Below are positions 39,033 to 49,570 of a DNA stretch of 64,000 bases, one piece after another. The notes under the pieces are model-generated. The model ran no database searches. It saw only the letters and a program-made list of their open reading frames with translations, and was not told where the DNA came from. Origin of the DNA: an uncultured Bacilli bacterium. GTDB lineage: Bacteria; Bacillota_I; Bacilli_A; RFN20; CAG-449. Within the stretch, counting starts at the first letter, position 1; the number at the start of each line of letters is the position of its first letter. Where the stretch lies: NCBI GenBank assembly GCA_947588815.1, contig CANQAG010000002.1, forward strand, positions 1 to 64,000, written 5' to 3'. A program made the translations under genes and the position numbers.

Positions 39033-40016
39033 TTAATGACCTTTTTTATTCTCTTGGATTAATAAAGAAATCACCTCATCACAAGATAGATGTTCATTAA
39101 TCGCATTGTAGTTAATCTTAATACGATGCCTTAATATAGGATAACAAAGAGCGTCGATATCTTCATAACTTACATTAAATCTTCCTTCGATTAAGGCTCT
39201 GATTTTTGCCGTGGTAATTAAAGCTTGACCCGCGCGAGGGGACGCACCATAACGGATATATTTTTTTGCCACTTCTGAAGTATCTTTTAATTCAGGGTGA
39301 CTAGAAGAAACTAGTTTCATGGCATATGTAACAATTTCAGGAAGAACCGGGACGTCTTTTGCTAATGCCCTCATTGCTAAAATGGTTGGTCCATCGATAA
39401 TTTTCGTCGCAACTTCATCCATCGTAACTTGTGTCATATTGACGATGTTTTCAAGCTCTTCATTGCTAGGAAATTCCATGACTAATTTAAACATGAAGCG
39501 GTCCATTTGGGCTTCCGGTAAAGGATAAGTACCATCTTGTTCGATGGGGTTTTCTGTTGCCATAACAAAGAAGGGTTCATCAATTTTATAAGTTTGATTT
39601 GAAACCGTGACACTATGCTCTTGCATGACTTCGAGTAAAGCAGATTGTGTTTTAGGGGTTGCTCTATTGATTTCATCGGCAAGAATTAAATTTGCAAAGA
39701 TGGGTCCTTTTTGGAATCTTGTATTGAGTTTTCCTTGTTCATCTTTTTCGATGATATTCATACCGATTAAATCTGATGGCATTAAATCTGGCGTAAATTG
39801 AATTCTTGAAAAAGGTAAACTTAAAGTTTGACTTAAAGAACGAACTAGACGTGTTTTACCAACGCCTGGAACACCTTCAAGAAGAACATTACCTCCTGCA
39901 AGAATCGCAATAATGACATTATCGATTACCTCTTCTTGACCGACGACATCCTTATGGACTTCTTCTTTGATCTTTTTGACTAATGTTGCAAATTCACTGA
40001 TTTCTAATTTTTTCAT
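39033..40016 (-). CDS. MoxR family AAA+ ATPase
   Basis: LLEGVPGVGKTRLV, IQFTPDLMPSDLIG, LADEINRATPKTQSALLEVMQE, ATENPIEQDGTYPLPEAQMDRF. Confidence 0.95.
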   Translation of the reverse strand: MKKLEISEFATLVKKIKEEVHKDVVGQEEVIDNVIIAILAGGNVLLEGVPGVGKTRLVRSLSQTLSLPFSRIQFTPDLMPSDLIGMNIIEKDEQGKLNTRFQKGPIFANLILADEINRATPKTQSALLEVMQEHSVTVSNQTYKIDEPFFVMATENPIEQDGTYPLPEAQMDRFMFKLVMEFPSNEELENIVNMTQVTMDEVATKIIDGPTILAMRALAKDVPVLPEIVTYAMKLVSSSHPELKDTSEVAKKYIRYGASPRAGQALITTAKIRALIEGRFNVSYEDIDALCYPILRHRIKINYNAINEHLSCDEVISLLIQENKKGH

Positions 40017-40954
40017 AGCATTCTCCTTTTTATCGCCATTTGTGGCTCACTATTTCCTTCGTTATTTTTACTTTGATCATATAATGATTTAAAGTAATCA
40101 TCTAGAATATCTTCAAGATCATCGGGGATATTTCCTTGTATTTCACCTTCGACGATTTGATTATAATAATCATCCAGAACATCGCCAAGTTCTGTAAATC
40201 CGTCTTTAGTAAAGACATGACCATCGCCATATTGGGTTTCTCCATCTCCGCTTTGTATGGAATTTGAAGAATCCGAGTTTTGGCTTGCACTATCGATATC
40301 TCCTGAATCGATTTCACTGGTTTCTCCGGATTCTACACTAGTTAAATCTCCGCTTTCAATTCCTGAATCGCTTCCTTGTTCTCCACCTTGCATTGAAGTT
40401 GACTCACTGGTCACTAAGCTTGTATCGATGGAGCTTGAATCAAGTGAACTATTCGAGCTAAGATCTTCTCTAAAAGGGGAATTAGGATTTAAAGGAATGA
40501 AAAAAGATCCTCCAACAATTAAAAGTGCTATAACTAAAGAAATATAATAACCAATAGGAATCACAATAGGTAATTCTTTAGTATCGCAATTCAGTAAAGA
40601 TAGCTTTGTATCTTCTTTTTGCTTAATTAAAATTTCATTGTCATTTGATGGATATTCTACCATCGTTTGAGTTTTTTCTTTTAAATGGTATGTTTCATCT
40701 AATCTTTTAGCAATGCTTTTTTCATCTGGCTGATGATTAAAATATACTAAGCAGACAAATATAATAGAAGCACCTAAGAAAATCAAAATATAAAAGATAA
40801 AGAATAAATCAATACCGATTAATTTAAAGGCACCAAAAATAAGAGCAGTAAAAATAGCGCCGAGAGAAATCCCTAATATCAGTGCTTTAATTAAATGTTC
40901 GAGTAAAATTTTCTTGCTAAACTTTTTAAATTCTTCTTTCATATCCACTTTCAA
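40013..40954 (-). CDS. Membrane protein with acidic Ser/Gly-rich extracytoplasmic linker, first gene of MoxR operon
   Basis: Three hydrophobic segments then SSLDSSSIDTSLVTSESTSMQGGEQGSDSG linker. Confidence 0.6.
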   Translation of the reverse strand: MKVDMKEEFKKFSKKILLEHLIKALILGISLGAIFTALIFGAFKLIGIDLFFIFYILIFLGASIIFVCLVYFNHQPDEKSIAKRLDETYHLKEKTQTMVEYPSNDNEILIKQKEDTKLSLLNCDTKELPIVIPIGYYISLVIALLIVGGSFFIPLNPNSPFREDLSSNSSLDSSSIDTSLVTSESTSMQGGEQGSDSGIESGDLTSVESGETSEIDSGDIDSASQNSDSSNSIQSGDGETQYGDGHVFTKDGFTELGDVLDDYYNQIVEGEIQGNIPDDLEDILDDYFKSLYDQSKNNEGNSEPQMAIKRRML

Positions 40955-41166
40955 TTAAGACTTTTATATTTATATAAAATATAAAATTTTGCGTTAATTA
41001 TAGCATATCTCCCTTTCTTTTCAAGAGAAAAAAATCGAATATGAAAATTCGTATCTTTAGAAAATAAATTAATCTTAAACACTTAACATCATTGAATTTT
41101 TTTTGGCAATTTATTTCATCTAGCAAAAATAATTGCTATAATAACAAAGTTTGAGGTGATTTTTAT

Positions 41167-42987
41167 ATGAAAATTAGAAATGTCGCCATCATCGCTCACG
41201 TCGACCACGGAAAAACAACCTTAGTCGACCAATTGTTACGAAAATCAGGAACATTCAGAGACAACGAAGAGGTTCAAGAACGGGCGATGGATAGCAATGA
41301 TATCGAACGGGAACGCGGAATTACGATTTTAGCCAAAACTACTGCGATCAATTACAAAGATTATCGCATAAATATTTTAGACACTCCAGGACACGCCGAC
41401 TTCGGTGGTGAAGTAGAACGAATCATGAAAATGGTTGATGGCTGTGTATTGGTCGTCGATGCACTAGAAGGAACGATGCCACAAACCCGCTTTGTCTTAA
41501 AAAAAGCTTTGGAAGCGCATATTCAACCCATCGTCGTCGTCAATAAAATCGATCGACCAAACGCCGATCCTTCAAGAGTCGTCGACGAAGTGCTTGACCT
41601 TTTTATCGAACTTGGCGCTCCGGATGAACTTTTAGACTTTAAAACGATCTATTGTTCAGCATTGAAAGGAACTTCCTCTTATAGCCCTCTTATCAGCGAT
41701 CAAAAAGAAGGTATGGATCCGATTTTTGAGACGATTATTAGTGAAATTCCCGAACCGCAATGCGATGAAAATGGTGAATTGCAATTTCAACCGGCCCTTC
41801 TTGATTATAACGATTACGTTGGAAAAATCGGAATCGGTCGTATCAATCGCGGAGTCATTAAAACTAACGACATGGTCACATGTTGCCGTTTAGATGGCAC
41901 GACTAAAAATTTTCGCATTCAAAAACTCTATGGTTTTTTAGGTCTAAAGCGACTTGAAATTCAAGAAGCTAAAGCCGGGGATATTGTTGCTATCGCCGGA
42001 TTACCCGACCTTTGTGTCGGTGAAACGATTTGCGAATTCAATAAACCTTGTCCTCTCCCTTTCATTCATATCGATGAACCGACCTTGCAAATGACTTTCG
42101 GAGTCAACTCGTCGCCTTTCGCAGGACGAGATGGAAAACAATTGACTGCCCGTAAAATCGAAGAACGTCTTTACAAAGAAACACAACGCGACGTCTCTTT
42201 GAAAGTCGAACGAATTCCAAATTCTGAAACTTGGATCGTCTCGGGACGTGGTGAATTGCATCTTTCGATTTTAATTGAAAATATGCGACGCGAAGGCTTT
42301 GAATTACAAGTTTCTAAACCCGAAGTTATCATTAAAGAAATCGATGGTGATCCTTGTGAACCATATGAAGACGTGCAAATCGATTGCCCGGAAGATTATG
42401 TTGGTTCCGTAATGGAAGCTTTAGGTTCCCGTGGTGCCGAATTGGTTCATATGTCATACAATGAAGATCAAGTTCGTGTCAATTATGTGATACCTTCGCG
42501 TGGATTACTCGGCTTCATGACTAATTTCATGACCTTAACCAAAGGATACGGAATTATCAATCACACTTTTAAAGAATATCGAAAGCAATTAAAACTAAAT
42601 GTCGGAGAACGTAAAATCGGTGTTCTAGTAGCCACGGACGGTGGTCAATCGACACCATATGCTTTACAACATGTCGAAGAGCGCGGCACGATGTTTATCG
42701 GGCCTGGAGTTGAAGTCTATGAAGGGATGATCGTCGGTGAAAATCGCTACGATATGGATCTAGGCGTTTCCGTGGTTCGCGAAAAGAATCTTTCCAATAT
42801 GCGTTCTTCTTCGAAAGATACGACCGTCGTTTTAAAAAGCCCTCGTCATCTTTCTTTGGAAGAAGCACTCGATTATATCAATACCGATGAACTCGTCGAA
42901 GTGACTCCAAATGCCTATCGGATGCGGAAAAAGATTCTCAATACCGCGGAACGAAAAAAATTTGAAGCGCATCATCGTCAAGATTAA
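41167..42987 (+). CDS. typA: Ribosome-associated GTPase TypA/BipA
   Basis: [44 protein letters not shown]; full length 606 aa. Confidence 0.97.
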   Translation: MKIRNVAIIAHVDHGKTTLVDQLLRKSGTFRDNEEVQERAMDSNDIERERGITILAKTTAINYKDYRINILDTPGHADFGGEVERIMKMVDGCVLVVDALEGTMPQTRFVLKKALEAHIQPIVVVNKIDRPNADPSRVVDEVLDLFIELGAPDELLDFKTIYCSALKGTSSYSPLISDQKEGMDPIFETIISEIPEPQCDENGELQFQPALLDYNDYVGKIGIGRINRGVIKTNDMVTCCRLDGTTKNFRIQKLYGFLGLKRLEIQEAKAGDIVAIAGLPDLCVGETICEFNKPCPLPFIHIDEPTLQMTFGVNSSPFAGRDGKQLTARKIEERLYKETQRDVSLKVERIPNSETWIVSGRGELHLSILIENMRREGFELQVSKPEVIIKEIDGDPCEPYEDVQIDCPEDYVGSVMEALGSRGAELVHMSYNEDQVRVNYVIPSRGLLGFMTNFMTLTKGYGIINHTFKEYRKQLKLNVGERKIGVLVATDGGQSTPYALQHVEERGTMFIGPGVEVYEGMIVGENRYDMDLGVSVVREKNLSNMRSSSKDTTVVLKSPRHLSLEEALDYINTDELVEVTPNAYRMRKKILNTAERKKFEAHHRQD

Positions 42988-43278
42988 AAAAAGATAACTA
43001 TATTCTATTGTTTTCCATAATTCTATTTCTCGTTATTTTTGTATAAAATTTATAAATTCCATAATTTAATACTTTTTATATTAACATTTTATTTGCTTTA
43101 TGTATTGCTTACATAGTAGATAATGTTATATAAGATACTGAATTTGACATATGTATTGTCAATATGCATTATTGGTTTTAATTGATTTTTTATTATTGAT
43201 AAACTATAATTACTATACAAAAATTAGCAGCAATAATTAGTGCAGTTTGAATATAGCATAAAACAATGAGGTAGATTT

Positions 43279-45825
43279 ATGGATGAACCTGAAGTATTTA
43301 TTTCATATCATGGAGATAGTCATGGCCAAAGTTCCTATGAAATGGCTGAACGGCTAAAGGAATTTTTAGAAACTCACCCAGGTAGGTCATTCAAATGTTT
43401 TTTATGTAGAAGAGAAAATAGTGATGATTTTTATGATGCAATTAATCATGCTTTAAACGTTACCGAACATTTTATTTTGGTTGCATGTGATAAAAATGGA
43501 CTATCTGATTGGGTTTCTGACGAGTTAAAACAATTTGATGGTTTACGCAAAACAGGTAAAAAAACTAATGCTTTGATAAATGCTTATATTTATGGCAATA
43601 TTCAATTAGATGATTTAATTTCTTTTAATACAGTTTTTTCTACAAAAGATATCGCAAGCGGAAGTAATGGATTTGAAAAACTTTACAATATGCTTATTAA
43701 ACGTAGTACATCTAATGAACGAGTGCTATCTTTTAATGCTGAATATAAATTTCATAATATAGTGTCTTTATGCCCCTTGTCATTTAGATTTAATGAAACC
43801 ATCAAAAATATTTTTCTTTCGGAAAAATTTGTCAATGTTGAAACTGATTTAGTTATGCGACGTATTATGGATGACATTACTGTTTTTGAGTGTTACATTT
43901 CTAAACAATTTGTAGAAAATATTCTAACACAAGGAGATTTATTAGTTTTACAAGTTCAAAATCCAACTGTCGTTGCTGAATATATAGTACAATGCACAAA
44001 AATGTACCATGTGCTAGCTTTATTATTTGATTATAATATAGATAATGTAAATATTATTACTGATGGCAAAATTATACCTGTGCCATCACTTAAGGATATT
44101 AGTTTTGCTTTTTATGATACTATTATTGCAATAAATAAGAATTATGAATATACCTTAGGAAATATCACATTTACAGCGAATGATATATCGTTTAAATTAC
44201 CAAAACACCCATTAAATGAATATGGTGAAATTAATTATTTTACCCGCAAAATAGGATTTGATGAATGGGAAACAAAAAAATGTAATATGTCTAACGCAAA
44301 GTTTTGCATATTTCTTCTTACTTCTTGTTATGAAAACATTGTACCAAAAGGCACTAAAGCTAGCGAAGAACTTGCTGATCAATTAGATTTTTGTAAAATT
44401 GAAATACCTGATGTTGAAGATTCTATCGTAGATACAGAAAAATTTTTAATCGAACAACATAACTTAAGTCTTAATAGAAATGAGTATTTATTAGACAAAT
44501 ACTACAAAAACATCAAAAGTGGATTAGATATGAAGGAAGAAGTTAAGGAATTACTTTCATCTAAATATAATGCTATAGCATATCTAATTCGTGATTACTA
44601 TGACAAGCATTCTTCGGAAATCTTTTCGAATATATTTAGCAAGTTGATAGAGTTTAAAAATTTCGAGAAAAATCAAGGGTCAATATCTCGTTACATGTAC
44701 TTATTGATTTTTATTTTTCAAATATACATACATAATATATACAGCGTTAAATTGGATGATGTTGATGAAATGGAGCTCTTTGAGGAAATTAAGTCTATTT
44801 ATCGCAATGAATATGTTCGCGAGTATCGTTTAAATTTATTTGCTCTTATTTGCTCATTCCAAAAGGAATTACTTTTTGGCGGCAAATTAGGTATCGGAAA
44901 TGTATATCGACAAGAAGTGCATCGAATACTTAATGACTTTGAAACATGTATTTGTAATATGACCCAAAGTTCTGACACAATTCAAGATAATAAATTTAAA
45001 GATAGCCTTTTGCTACTTTATCGTGAACGAGCTGTAATTTGGGAACAGTGTGGCGATAGTTCTATTTCTCACGAAGACAGAATAGCCTACTATAATCGAT
45101 GGAAATTAGATTGTGAAAAAGCTATAGAAATTTCCAAGCATTTTAGTTGCGATAAAGAGGTATTGGGTTGCGTATATCTAAATCTCGCCTCTTCTCTAAA
45201 TAGACTTTCCCGCGAAGAAAAAGATCCACGAACTACTTTAATGGATTGTCTTAAAAATCTCGACATGGCTATGGAATTATTTAAAACTAGTGTAAATGAT
45301 AGAAATATAGCTTATGCTTACTTGCATAAGAGTGATTGTTACGAAGCTTTACTTAAACTAGACGCTGCTAATGAATATTTTGAATTTAGTAAATTTGCAC
45401 CTCTTGCAAAAGAAATATGGCAAAATTCAGCGCGAGCAATGAATCTTTTTAAAGACACAGATGATAATGTTGCTAAATGTTGGGCACTTAGATTATCTAT
45501 TAAAGGTAAACTTTTTATGTCATCTGAAGCAAATACTTGCGACAATTTGCGTTGGAGTCTTAAATCCATAAATAAAGCATTCCACTACTGCCATGCAAGT
45601 AATTATGTTAATGGTATGGCTGAATGTGTAATGGATTTAACCATATACATTAATATTATTCGCCATTTCAATTTAACATCAGAACTTTTAGAAGAAATCA
45701 AATCTACTTTTTTTGACGAAATGGCAACATTCACATCTTTACTTAAAATGTTAGAACTGAATGGTGAAGATATTTACAATTTACAAAAACAAACTGAAAA
45801 ATTAGTTTCTAAACTTATTAAATAG
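43279..45825 (+). CDS. TIR-domain protein with TPR-like C-terminal region
   Basis: PEVFISYHGDSHGQSSYEMAERLKEFLE (betaA/alphaA), SDWVSDELKQF (candidate catalytic Glu), helical repeats in the C-terminal ~250 aa. Confidence 0.8.
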   Translation: MDEPEVFISYHGDSHGQSSYEMAERLKEFLETHPGRSFKCFLCRRENSDDFYDAINHALNVTEHFILVACDKNGLSDWVSDELKQFDGLRKTGKKTNALINAYIYGNIQLDDLISFNTVFSTKDIASGSNGFEKLYNMLIKRSTSNERVLSFNAEYKFHNIVSLCPLSFRFNETIKNIFLSEKFVNVETDLVMRRIMDDITVFECYISKQFVENILTQGDLLVLQVQNPTVVAEYIVQCTKMYHVLALLFDYNIDNVNIITDGKIIPVPSLKDISFAFYDTIIAINKNYEYTLGNITFTANDISFKLPKHPLNEYGEINYFTRKIGFDEWETKKCNMSNAKFCIFLLTSCYENIVPKGTKASEELADQLDFCKIEIPDVEDSIVDTEKFLIEQHNLSLNRNEYLLDKYYKNIKSGLDMKEEVKELLSSKYNAIAYLIRDYYDKHSSEIFSNIFSKLIEFKNFEKNQGSISRYMYLLIFIFQIYIHNIYSVKLDDVDEMELFEEIKSIYRNEYVREYRLNLFALICSFQKELLFGGKLGIGNVYRQEVHRILNDFETCICNMTQSSDTIQDNKFKDSLLLLYRERAVIWEQCGDSSISHEDRIAYYNRWKLDCEKAIEISKHFSCDKEVLGCVYLNLASSLNRLSREEKDPRTTLMDCLKNLDMAMELFKTSVNDRNIAYAYLHKSDCYEALLKLDAANEYFEFSKFAPLAKEIWQNSARAMNLFKDTDDNVAKCWALRLSIKGKLFMSSEANTCDNLRWSLKSINKAFHYCHASNYVNGMAECVMDLTIYINIIRHFNLTSELLEEIKSTFFDEMATFTSLLKMLELNGEDIYNLQKQTEKLVSKLIK

Positions 45826-45846
45826 ATTGGAGGATTTAATAAAAAT

Positions 45847-47013
45847 ATGTTTGATACGATTAAAGATTATTTAATTAAAAATAATATAGATGCATGGGTT
45901 ATTTATGATTTTGCATCGACAAATCCAGCATTTACAAAATTAGTTGGCAATGCTTTTAGCACACGCAAATGTTTTTTGGTTTTGGATAGGCAAAGTAAAA
46001 TTTTAATTTGCCATATCATTGATAAACCAGCATTGCAAAAATTAGTAGACAAATCATTTATATTTAAAACATTTCGCACTTGGAAAGAAATGGATTACAT
46101 ATTACAAGATACGATGAGCACATACAAATGTGTAATGATGGAAATTAGTGATAATGGCTTAATGCCTCGCTCATCCTATGTTGATTATGGAACAGTTTGT
46201 TCAATTAAGCGTTTTGTTAATGAAATTGTTTCTTCGGCAGATATGTTTCAAAAACTTACTGCTCCCTTTTCAGGAAAATCACTTGATTCTCATATTAAAG
46301 CGGCAAAAATCGTTAACGAAATAAAAAATGAAGCTTTTAAAAAAATTTCTACTGATATAAAATTGCATGGATATTCAGATGAATATGAAATTCAACAATA
46401 TATTTTGAAAAAATTTACTGAAAATGATATGGTTACAGATAGTTCTCCAATTGTTGCAATAGGAAAAAATGCAAGTAGTCCACATTACGAACCATCTACA
46501 AATGTTCACTCCCGTATTACAAAGGGAGATCTAGTATTGATTGATTTGTGGGCAAAGTTTAATGGCACTGATAATGTATTTGCAGATATTACTTGGATGG
46601 GTTTTGTTGGTAACGTAATTCCAAAACAAATTCAACATGTATTTAATGTTGTAAAAAAAGCTATTGATCTAGCTTTAGAATTTTTAGAAGAAGAACTACC
46701 TAAACGTCGTGTGTGTGGTTACGAAGTAGATGATATTTGCAATAATTACATTACCTCACAAGGATTCGGTGATTTTATTGTACACCGCACTGGCCATAGC
46801 ATTTCTTTAGGTGAAAGTGACCATGGTATTGGTGTAAACATTGATAATTTTGAGACGCATGATACTCGCGAAATAATCAATAATATTGCTTTTTCTCTTG
46901 AACCAGCAATTTATATGCCTGAATTTGGTTTACGTGAGGAAATAAATGTATATATAGATAATAAACATCCTATTGTTTACACACCTAGGCAAAAAAAGAT
47001 TGTTCTATTGTAA
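45847..47013 (+). CDS. M24 family metallopeptidase (prolidase/creatinase fold)
   Basis: Creatinase-like N domain; GDLVLIDLWAKFNGTDNVFADITW (two Asp ligands), VHRTGHSISLGE (His), FSLEPAIY and LREEINVYI (two Glu ligands). Confidence 0.88.
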   Translation: MFDTIKDYLIKNNIDAWVIYDFASTNPAFTKLVGNAFSTRKCFLVLDRQSKILICHIIDKPALQKLVDKSFIFKTFRTWKEMDYILQDTMSTYKCVMMEISDNGLMPRSSYVDYGTVCSIKRFVNEIVSSADMFQKLTAPFSGKSLDSHIKAAKIVNEIKNEAFKKISTDIKLHGYSDEYEIQQYILKKFTENDMVTDSSPIVAIGKNASSPHYEPSTNVHSRITKGDLVLIDLWAKFNGTDNVFADITWMGFVGNVIPKQIQHVFNVVKKAIDLALEFLEEELPKRRVCGYEVDDICNNYITSQGFGDFIVHRTGHSISLGESDHGIGVNIDNFETHDTREIINNIAFSLEPAIYMPEFGLREEINVYIDNKHPIVYTPRQKKIVLL

Positions 47014-47176
47014 TACTTGCAAACTAATAAAATGTACTTACGATATTTCACAATAAGCTATTGAAATTTTTATAATTACAATGAAATATAAAGTTTTTAA
47101 GTTTTAAAGATTTAAGTTTTTAATTTTTTATAAGAATTTTGATGCAACGTAGATTTTATTTATATATCTCAATATT

Positions 47177-49018
47177 TTATTGCTTGATTTTAATTACGAG
47201 ATTTCGCATCGCATTTAAAATAGCGATAAGCGCCACTCCAACATCGGCAAAGATTGCAAGAAACATGTTAGTGTAACCTAAAGTCGAAAGAATCAAAACT
47301 AAGATTTTTATCGCTATTGAAAAGATGATATTTTCTTTAACGATTCTTATCGTCCGTTTCGACAAGCTGTAGATTAAAGGAATTTTTTGAATATCATCGT
47401 TTAAAATGACGACATCGCTAGCCTCTAATGCAGCATCAGAACCAAGCCCCCCCATTGCAAAACCCACATCGCTTAACGCTAAAACCGGAGCATCATTCAA
47501 TCCATCGCCGACAAAAGCGATTTTACTATCATCATCCAATGATTCTTTTATCGTCTTGAAAATGCTGACTTTATCTTGTGGCATCAATTCGTAATGCACT
47601 TCGTCAAGTTTCAAATAAGATTGGATTTTTAAAGTATTTTCTTTTTTGTCTCCGGTAAGCATCACCGCTTTAATATTTTGATCGTGGAGTTTCTCGATTG
47701 TGGCTTTCGCCTCTTTTTTCACTTCATCACCGACCGTCACATAACCTAAATATTGATTATCATAAGCGACATAGATCGTCGTTCCAAATGAATCGTTTTT
47801 AGCATAGTTAATATTAAATTGCTCCATCAATTTGTCGTTGCCGGCGATAATAACTTTATCGTCTATTTTTCCTTTAAGACCCATTCCGGCAACTTCTTCA
47901 TATTCTTTTACTTCCTTCAATTCACCATCATAAGATGTGACAATAGCGTTAGCTAACGGATGTAAAGAATTATGTTCAAGAGACGCAAGAAGTTGCATCA
48001 TCCGTTCCTCATCAGCAGCACTTTTATTAATAATTGTAAAATTGCCTTTAGTTAAAGTTCCGGTTTTGTCAAAGCATATCGCTTTTAACTTTGCAATTTG
48101 TTCAATATATGTACTGCCTTTTATTAGGATTCCTTGTTTTGAAGCATAGCCGATTCCCGAAAAGAATGATAACGGAATCGATATCACTAAAGCACACGGA
48201 CACGAGACCACTAAAAATGATAGTGCCCGATGCAACCACATGGTCCATAATCCGTCAAACAAAGGTGGAAGTACCGCTAAAACAATTGCCAAAAGAACGA
48301 CAAGCGGTGTATAAATTCGCGCGAATTTTGTGATAAATTTTTCATTCTCCCCTTTAGTTGATGACGCCTCTTCGATAAGCGATAAAATTTTAGTAGCCGT
48401 CGAATTTTCATAGGTGCTCTTCACTCTAATTACAAGTCGCGAATTGAGATTGATCGTTCCGGAAAATACTTCGCTCTTTTTTAAAACCTTGACCGGTAGC
48501 GACTCACCGGTTAAAGAACTCATATCCAATAAAGATTCTCCCTCTTCAACTATGCCGTCAAGGGGAATTCTTTCACCCGGTTTTACAACCATAAGTTCAT
48601 CTAATTTCACTTCTGCAGAAGCGACTTCAAGTTCTTGATCTTCACGGATAACACGTGTAGTTTCCGGAATGAGATTCATCATCGCCGTGATCGATTTTCG
48701 CGATTTGTCGACGGCTAAATCTTGAAGTAATTCTCCGATTTGATAAAGAATCATCACCGCGATGGCTTCACTATACTCTTGTAATGCTAGTGCGACAAGA
48801 GAAGCAAGACTCATTAAGAAAAACTCATCAAGAAAAGCGTGAGGATCGTGAAAAATATTTTTGATGGCTTTAAAGATAATATCGTAACTGATAACAACAT
48901 AAGAGACTATAAAAATAATGACCTTAAAAACATTATCAATCGGCAAAAAGATTCCAAGTAATAGCAAGATAGAAGATAAGATGATTTTAACGATCGCGAC
49001 TATATTTTCTTTATTCAT
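47177..49018 (-). CDS. Heavy-metal P1B-type ATPase (Zn/Cd/Pb exporter-like)
   Basis: SCPCALVISIPLSFF (CPC), FDKTGTLTKG, GDGLNDAPVLALSDVGFAMG; no N-terminal HMA; start at MNKENIVAIV, where ATGA overlaps the upstream stop. Confidence 0.93.
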   Translation of the reverse strand: MNKENIVAIVKIILSSILLLLGIFLPIDNVFKVIIFIVSYVVISYDIIFKAIKNIFHDPHAFLDEFFLMSLASLVALALQEYSEAIAVMILYQIGELLQDLAVDKSRKSITAMMNLIPETTRVIREDQELEVASAEVKLDELMVVKPGERIPLDGIVEEGESLLDMSSLTGESLPVKVLKKSEVFSGTINLNSRLVIRVKSTYENSTATKILSLIEEASSTKGENEKFITKFARIYTPLVVLLAIVLAVLPPLFDGLWTMWLHRALSFLVVSCPCALVISIPLSFFSGIGYASKQGILIKGSTYIEQIAKLKAICFDKTGTLTKGNFTIINKSAADEERMMQLLASLEHNSLHPLANAIVTSYDGELKEVKEYEEVAGMGLKGKIDDKVIIAGNDKLMEQFNINYAKNDSFGTTIYVAYDNQYLGYVTVGDEVKKEAKATIEKLHDQNIKAVMLTGDKKENTLKIQSYLKLDEVHYELMPQDKVSIFKTIKESLDDDSKIAFVGDGLNDAPVLALSDVGFAMGGLGSDAALEASDVVILNDDIQKIPLIYSLSKRTIRIVKENIIFSIAIKILVLILSTLGYTNMFLAIFADVGVALIAILNAMRNLVIKIKQ

Positions 49019-49230
49019 ACGATTTTTACACCACCTTCGAATTTTGCACATTCTTGGCGAATAGTAGCTAGCACTGTTTCAAATTGATCATCGCACGATT
49101 CGATCGTCATCTTATTAAATAAAAAATTGATCGTAAGTTTTTGAACGCCATCGATTTTTTGAAGTTTCCGTTCTAATTTAGTAGCACATGACGGACAGTC
49201 TAATCCAATAACTTGAAATTTCTTAACCAT
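49015..49230 (-). CDS. Stand-alone heavy-metal-associated (HMA) domain protein
   Basis: VIGLDCPSCATKLERKLQKIDGVQKLTINF (CxxC). Confidence 0.9.
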   Translation of the reverse strand: MVKKFQVIGLDCPSCATKLERKLQKIDGVQKLTINFLFNKMTIESCDDQFETVLATIRQECAKFEGGVKIV

Positions 49231-49245
49231 AATTTTCCTCCAACG

Positions 49246-49263
49246 ATTAAACGTTTGTTTAAT
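49246..49263. promoter_or_regulatory. Perfect inverted repeat, candidate metal-repressor operator
   Basis: ATTAAAC-GTTT-GTTTAAT directly upstream of the HMA/ATPase operon. Confidence 0.5.
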
Positions 49264-49570
49264 TGTATATTCATTATATTCAGGTCAAGAAGCTTTTGCA
49301 ACTATTTTAAATTATTTATTTATTATTTGTTGCGATTAAGTCTAGTCGCACCCTTAAAAAAAAGAAGAATCACGAAGACACTAACTATATAAGCGATTGC
49401 AATTAATAGCATCTTCGATAGATTCATCTAAAATCACTTCCTATTATATCAATATGTAGATTTGTCGAAATTATTATAATTTTGTCGTATTTTATATTTA
49501 AATTGTCCCCATTCAATGAATACTGAATACAATTTTTATCTTTTAATTGGAACTTATTTATAACGTCACT

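Noticed and set aside
42988-43278. Possible ncRNA/retron msr-msd in the AT-rich leader of the TIR operon
   Set aside because: No reverse transcriptase gene and no strong stem-loop found by eye
45339-45569. Antisense ORF within the TIR gene as antitoxin candidate
   Set aside because: No RBS or promoter seen; composition consistent with a shadow ORF
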